Source: Chloroflexota bacterium
Lineage (GTDB): Bacteria; Chloroflexota; UBA11872
Assembly: GCA_026707585.1 (NCBI GenBank)
Contig: JAPOWQ010000040.1
Span: 123,151 to 187,150, forward strand
Direction of reading: 5' to 3'
DNA length: 64,000 nt
How positions within the stretch are numbered: position 1 is the first letter of the stretch; each line of letters opens with the position of its first letter. Shown one piece after another: positions 60,247-64,000 of the stretch. The notes under the pieces are model-generated. The model did not search any database. It was not told the DNA's origin and was given only the letters and a program-made list of their open reading frames with translations. Both the position numbers and the translations under genes were made by a program.

Positions 60247-60541
60247 GAGACCCTTGCATAACCCCAGGGCTGGTTGCCCGGAAGACCCTCACCCCCGGAT
60301 CGAGTCCGGGGCAGGCTCCAACCCTCTCCCAGAGGAGACCGTTGCCTAACCCGAGCGTGGTTGCCCGGAAGACCCCTCACCGGTTTCGGCCGAAGACGGC
60401 CGAACCTGCCTCTCCCCTTGGAGAGGGTGAAGAGCGGCACCGCCTTCGCGGACGAGGCGGGGTTTTGCAAAGGTCTCCAGAGGGAGAGGGAGAAAGAGCG
60501 GCCCCGCTGTCGAGGTCGAGGCGGGGTTATGCAAAGGTCTC
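60247..60541. repeat. Nested MITE-like element containing family A copy A7
   Basis: Outer inverted ends GAGACCCTTGCATAACCCC (60247) and GGGGTTATGCAAAGGTCTC (ending 60541). Inside is a second pair, GAGACCGTTGCCTAACCC (60335) and GGGGTTTTGCAAAGGTCTC (ending 60477), flanking family A copy A7 (60364-60437, inverted). The left interval 60280-60334 is itself a diverged family A copy. No transposase frame. It fills most of the 60104-60559 gap. Confidence 0.7.
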
Positions 60542-60559
60542 GCATAGGGGGGACGCGGA

Positions 60560-61264
60560 GTGACGGGCCGCGGGGGGCGTCCGCTGGTGCTGGTGATCGA
60601 GGACGATTTGCGGTACGTGCGTCAGCTGCGCGCGGACCTGGAGCTGTGCGACTGCCGGGTTGCGGTGGCGGGTACGGGTGGTGGCGGGCTGCGACTGGCC
60701 GCCGAGCACGAGCCGGATGTGGCGCTGCTGGATCTTGGGCTGCCGGACGGAGACGCGCTGGCGGTGTTGGGCGGTCTGCGCGAGATCGGCGAGGCGCCGG
60801 TGATTGCGATGACGGCTTGGGAGGACGACGAAGGCATCGCGCAGGCGCTGGACAGGGGCGCGGACGATTATCTGCCGAAACCGTTTGACGCCGACCAGTT
60901 GCTGGCGCGGCTGCGAGGCGTGCTGTGGCGGGCGCCGGGGGCGGAGGTTGGAGCGTGGCCGCCGTTCGAATCCAATGGGTTGTTCGTCGATTTTGCGGCG
61001 GCGGAGGTGAGGAAAGCGGGACGGCCGGTGGCATTGAGCGCCGCGGAGTTTCGGCTGTTGCGGTTCCTGGCGCGGAACCGGGACCGGGTGTTCCGGCCGG
61101 CGCAGCTTGTAGAAGAGGTCTGGGGCCCGGAGTATGCGGGGGACCGCCATTTGGCGCGGGTGTATGTGCGGCGGGTGCGGGAGCAAATCGAGCGCGATCC
61201 GGGTGCGCCGCGCCATATCGTTACTAAGCCTGGGGTCGGGTACATGCTGCGGACGCGTGAGTGA
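60560..61264 (+). CDS. OmpR/PhoB-family response regulator
   Basis: 234 residues from a GTG. Receiver domain: acidic pair in VLVIEDDLRYV, phospho-acceptor Asp in VALLDLGLPDGD, Thr in VIAMTAWEDDEG and Lys in DYLPKPF. Winged-helix output: VALSAAEFRLLRFLARNRDRVFRPAQLVEEVWGPEYAGDRHLARVYVRRVREQIERDPGAPRHIVTKPGVGYML. All key residues present. No histidine kinase is adjacent; instead it overlaps a membrane protein by 8 bases, so the cognate kinase is unlinked or absent. Confidence 0.93.
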   Translation: MTGRGGRPLVLVIEDDLRYVRQLRADLELCDCRVAVAGTGGGGLRLAAEHEPDVALLDLGLPDGDALAVLGGLREIGEAPVIAMTAWEDDEGIAQALDRGADDYLPKPFDADQLLARLRGVLWRAPGAEVGAWPPFESNGLFVDFAAAEVRKAGRPVALSAAEFRLLRFLARNRDRVFRPAQLVEEVWGPEYAGDRHLARVYVRRVREQIERDPGAPRHIVTKPGVGYMLRTRE

Positions 61265-62675
61265 CGGAAGTCCGGCAGCGCGAGCCCGGGTGCGCTCATG
61301 GCTGCCAGGCGGCCTGGGCTACCTGGTGCTGCTGGGTACCGTGGCCTTCTGGTGGGGCGGCCTGGTTTTTCCAGTAATTCTCGGTCTGATTTTTCCCGAG
61401 GTGCTGTCTGGGAGCGAGATCTACGAGGCTCTGAATCCGGAACGGGACGGATCGCTCACGAATGGCGTCTCATCGGCCGCGCTGTTAGTCCTTGCAGTGC
61501 TGGCCTGTCTCAACGTCGTTGTGGGCCGCCGACGCGCGGCTGGAGGAATAGATTGGCTTGGGTGGGTTGTCCTGGCGCTCGCGGCGATTTTCCTGGTTGC
61601 CGAGGAGTTTGACTCGTTTATCTTCAAGGGGCGCGACATAGTGGCTGTCGCGGGGCAGGAGGCGCACTGGCTATTGTTGACGAGTCCACTAATTGTTACG
61701 TTTCTCATCGCTATTTCTCACTTGATTTATCGATACCGTAAAGATAGAGATTTCACCTTCCTCATGTCAATTGCCATCCTCGCGTGGATGCTCGCAATCC
61801 TGCATGATGGGGGGCCAGACTTCCTCTTGGAAAGGTACTCCTGGATCCGGACGATGAAGGGCCTCCTTGAAGAGACCCTTGAGTTTAGTGGGATGCTGCT
61901 TATTAGTCTGAGTGCAGTTATCGCGTTAGGCGGGAAAGAGCTCGGCATATTGCGGCGTCGTCTTCTCGTTTCAGCAGTCGCCGGGAGCCTAGCTATTGTT
62001 GCAGTATTGGGGATTCTCGCTGGAACGTCGGCATTTGGAGTGCGACTGATTGATACACGGCATGACCCTGGATCAGCGGGTGGCTTCTATGTGGCACTGC
62101 ACGACGAGATGTCGGCTATTCAGGAACTGCGCGGGCCCGAGTTCCCGATCAAGCGACTGAGGATTCGGCTCGCGGATCAGGGTAAATTCAAGCGTCCGAT
62201 GAGCTTGACGTGGCGTGTGATCGATGGTGGAACGGATGGTGAGTTTCTGCGTGAGGGCCGCTTGGACATAGCCACGACCGACGACCTGGGATGGCGCAGC
62301 ATTGAGTTCGATCCACCACTGAGCGGCCTGGAAGGGCGAAGGCTAGGATTGCAGTTGGTAGCGGACGTGGAGACTGGAAGCCACATCCGGGTTTCCGCGA
62401 CCAAGGCGAACCTGTACCCCGAGGGCCGGCTCTGGGTTAACGGCGAACCGACGTGGCCGGGGCAGAGCCTTCAGATCATGGCATACAGTCCGCCTGAATT
62501 GACGCGCACCAAGCTGCGGGCCCTCTGGCAGATGCTGAGTTCAGACTGGCGCTGGCCGGCGGTGCTGGCGGATCTGACGGTGAGTCTGACGCTAATTCTA
62601 GTGGTACCGGTTTTGCTGATGGTCTGTGGATGGCATGGGCTGCGCGTGGGTAGGCTACTATCGGGCTTGCGTTGA
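61257..62675 (+). CDS. Multi-pass membrane protein coupled to the response regulator
   Basis: 472 residues from a GTG inside the end of the regulator gene. About seven hydrophobic segments fall between residues ~17 and ~260 (PGGLGYLVLLGTVAFWWGGLVF, AALLVLAVLACLNVVV, WLGWVVLALAAIFLVAEEF, LLLTSPLIVTFLIAISHLI and others), then a ~170-residue extracytoplasmic region rich in beta pattern (FKRPMSLTWRVIDGGTDGEFLREGRLDIATTDDLGWRSIEFDPPLSGLEGRRLGLQLVADV), and one final helix (WPAVLADLTVSLTLILVVPVLLMVCGW). No kinase, HAMP or catalytic motifs. Lower GC than the regulator. May sense or be controlled by the regulator; function unknown. Confidence 0.75.
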   Translation: MSDGSPAARARVRSWLPGGLGYLVLLGTVAFWWGGLVFPVILGLIFPEVLSGSEIYEALNPERDGSLTNGVSSAALLVLAVLACLNVVVGRRRAAGGIDWLGWVVLALAAIFLVAEEFDSFIFKGRDIVAVAGQEAHWLLLTSPLIVTFLIAISHLIYRYRKDRDFTFLMSIAILAWMLAILHDGGPDFLLERYSWIRTMKGLLEETLEFSGMLLISLSAVIALGGKELGILRRRLLVSAVAGSLAIVAVLGILAGTSAFGVRLIDTRHDPGSAGGFYVALHDEMSAIQELRGPEFPIKRLRIRLADQGKFKRPMSLTWRVIDGGTDGEFLREGRLDIATTDDLGWRSIEFDPPLSGLEGRRLGLQLVADVETGSHIRVSATKANLYPEGRLWVNGEPTWPGQSLQIMAYSPPELTRTKLRALWQMLSSDWRWPAVLADLTVSLTLILVVPVLLMVCGWHGLRVGRLLSGLR

Positions 62676-62696
62676 GGATTGCGCTGGAGTCGCGTG

Positions 62697-63806
62697 ATGC
62701 CGGCCGTTGACTCCCTGACCCGACCCGTCAAACAGGCGCCCGCGTTTCGCAAGGTCGCGCCTTACCTGGTGGACTGCGATTGCCACCACCTGTGGCACAA
62801 GATCGACGAGATCTTTCCGTATCTGCCGCGCCAGTACGTGCAGGAAATCAAGGACTTCGGGTCCATGTTTCCCAACGGCGGCTGGACGAATATGCCGAAC
62901 TCGCACGGCTACCGGACCGATCACGACGTGGACGAGAACACGGACTTTGCGGAGTTCACGGTCAAGGAGCACCTGGACCCGTACGGGTTCGATGTGGCGA
63001 TCCTGACGGGGCAGATGGTGTACCCGACGGTGGGGATGACGAACCTGGACTATGCGGCGGCGATCTGCCGGGCGCATAACGACTGGACGCTGGAGCACTG
63101 GGTGGCGAAGGACTCGCGGTTCCGCGCGACGCTGGCGGTGGGGCCGAACGACCCGGTGCTGGCGGTGGAGGAGATCGAGCGGCTGGGCGATCACCCGGCG
63201 GTGGTGGGGGTGATGCTGCCGGCGGGTGGGCGCCATCCATACGGGAACCGGATCTATCACCCCATATACGAGGCGGCGGAGCGGTACGGGCTGACGATCG
63301 TGACGCATTTCGGCGGCGAGGGGCGGGGCCAGACGAATCCGCCCACGGCGGCGGGGTACCCGACGTATTACCTGGAGATGCGGATGGCGCGTCCGCAGAT
63401 CGCGCAGGCGCATACGGCGAGCCTGATCTGCGAAGGGGTGTTCGAGAAGTTCCCGACGCTGACGTGGGTGTTCGTGGAAGTGGATACGTGGTGGATTCCG
63501 GGGCTGCTGAACCACTTTGACGCCGACTGGAAGGCGGTGCGGGACTACACGCCGTGGGTGAAACGCCTGCCGAGCGAGTATTTCCGCGATCACATCCGGG
63601 TGGGGACGCAGCCGATGGAGCAGCCGGGGTCGCGCGAGGACCTGCACTGGTTCCTGGAGCAGGCGCGGGCGGACGAGACGCTGGTGTACGCGAGCGATTT
63701 CCCGCACTGGGACTGGGACTCGCCGACCTCGGTGGCGCCGGATTTTCCGGCGGAGATGCGGGCGAACATTTTTGGGGAGACGGCGCGGGCGGCGTTCCGG
63801 CTGTAG
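62697..63806 (+). CDS. Amidohydrolase, amidohydrolase-2 (ACMSD-like) family
   Basis: 369 residues from the ATG at 62697; the frame extends to a TTG six codons up. The N-terminal metal site reads LVDCDCHHLWHK, a D-x-D-x-H form of the usual HxH; IVTHFGGEGRG supplies a metal His; FVEVDTWWIPGLL and ASDFPHWDWD give the C-terminal catalytic Asp. These TIM-barrel enzymes decarboxylate or hydrolyse 2-amino-carboxymuconate-type or lactone substrates. Many Chloroflexota have several paralogs. In 63818-63883 a 21-aa frame (MGVADHEGLKSTFAGVAKQV) may be a small gene or noise. Confidence 0.87.
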   Translation: MPAVDSLTRPVKQAPAFRKVAPYLVDCDCHHLWHKIDEIFPYLPRQYVQEIKDFGSMFPNGGWTNMPNSHGYRTDHDVDENTDFAEFTVKEHLDPYGFDVAILTGQMVYPTVGMTNLDYAAAICRAHNDWTLEHWVAKDSRFRATLAVGPNDPVLAVEEIERLGDHPAVVGVMLPAGGRHPYGNRIYHPIYEAAERYGLTIVTHFGGEGRGQTNPPTAAGYPTYYLEMRMARPQIAQAHTASLICEGVFEKFPTLTWVFVEVDTWWIPGLLNHFDADWKAVRDYTPWVKRLPSEYFRDHIRVGTQPMEQPGSREDLHWFLEQARADETLVYASDFPHWDWDSPTSVAPDFPAEMRANIFGETARAAFRL

Positions 63807-63923
63807 CGGCGGTTGCGATGGGTGTGGCCGACCACGAGGGGTTGAAGTCGACGTTTGCGGGCGTGGCTAAGCAGGTTGCATGACCAGCGATTCGACCCTC
63901 ACCCCAGCCCTCTCCCTGCCAGA

Positions 63924-64000
63924 GGCCTTTGCGTAACTTAGGGGTGGGTGCCCGGAAGACCCCTCACCGGTTTCGGCCGAAGACGGCCGAACCTGCCTCT
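63924..64000 (-). repeat. Family A repeat, copy A8, cut by the window end
   Basis: AGGCCTTTGCGTAACTTAGG resembles the terminal GAGACC-TTGC-TAACCC ends of the element at 60247; then CCCGGAAGACCCCTCACCGG, the TTTCGGCCG/CGGCCGAA palindrome and GCCTCT at the edge. Confidence 0.8.

Overview
The window is a high-GC bacterial segment with no rRNA, tRNA, ribosomal or replication genes, so the taxonomic call is an inference. The best clue is the substrate-binding lipoproteins: after the lipobox Cys, three of them carry a long stalk of VEKVV/KEVPVEK repeats. Together with a LIV transporter, sulfatases, MocA-type oxidoreductases and dense short intergenic repeats, this points to a Chloroflexota member of the marine or host-associated kind. 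The segment reads as accessory and catabolic genome rather than core.

Layout. 1-11.6 kb holds a partial membrane-anchored protein, an operon of two beta-propeller glycosidase-like proteins plus a ThDP enzyme, two orphan sugar-binding lipoproteins, a third propeller protein and a GrpB-family protein. 11.7-18.9 kb is a six-gene minus-strand operon (binding protein, two permeases, two Gfo/Idh/MocA dehydrogenases, M20 amidohydrolase) behind a good sigma-70-type promoter. 19-25 kb has three sulfatases separated by clusters of short palindromic repeats, one family of which lies in frame inside two of the sulfatases. 25.4-29.8 kb has a DUF4352-like protein, a gene remnant, a low-GC island with a coupled soluble/membrane gene pair, and a DUF104/PIN toxin-antitoxin pair. 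30.4-35.7 kb has an O-methyltransferase, a DegT-type aminotransferase, two tandem fatty-acid desaturases and a START-like protein. 35.8-41.1 kb is a complete LIV-type ABC transporter. 41.3-46.5 kb has two MDR dehydrogenases and an ECF sigma factor coupled to a membrane anti-sigma-like/VWA fusion. 47.8-53.3 kb is an operon of a dimethylformamidase-like protein, a fourth propeller protein and a PLP decarboxylase. 53.3-59.3 kb has a three-domain cell-wall hydrolase, then three consecutive toxin-antitoxin modules, one bracketed by 77-bp direct repeats. 59.5-64 kb has a DUF4389 protein, a nested MITE-like repeat, a response regulator coupled to a membrane protein, and an amidohydrolase.

How it fits together. 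The genes suggest scavenging of complex, probably sulfated and N- or methyl-substituted sugars and amides: sulfatases and propeller glycosidases release monomers, ABC systems import them, and dehydrogenases, the ThDP enzyme, amidohydrolases and the PLP decarboxylase process them. The most unusual items are the repeat families (in-frame insertions, compensatory stem changes, nesting), the AT-rich palindrome shared by the leaders of two distant promoters, the sigma/VWA fusion, the low-GC two-gene membrane module, and the direct-repeat-bracketed XRE/degenerate-ImmA/PIN pair.
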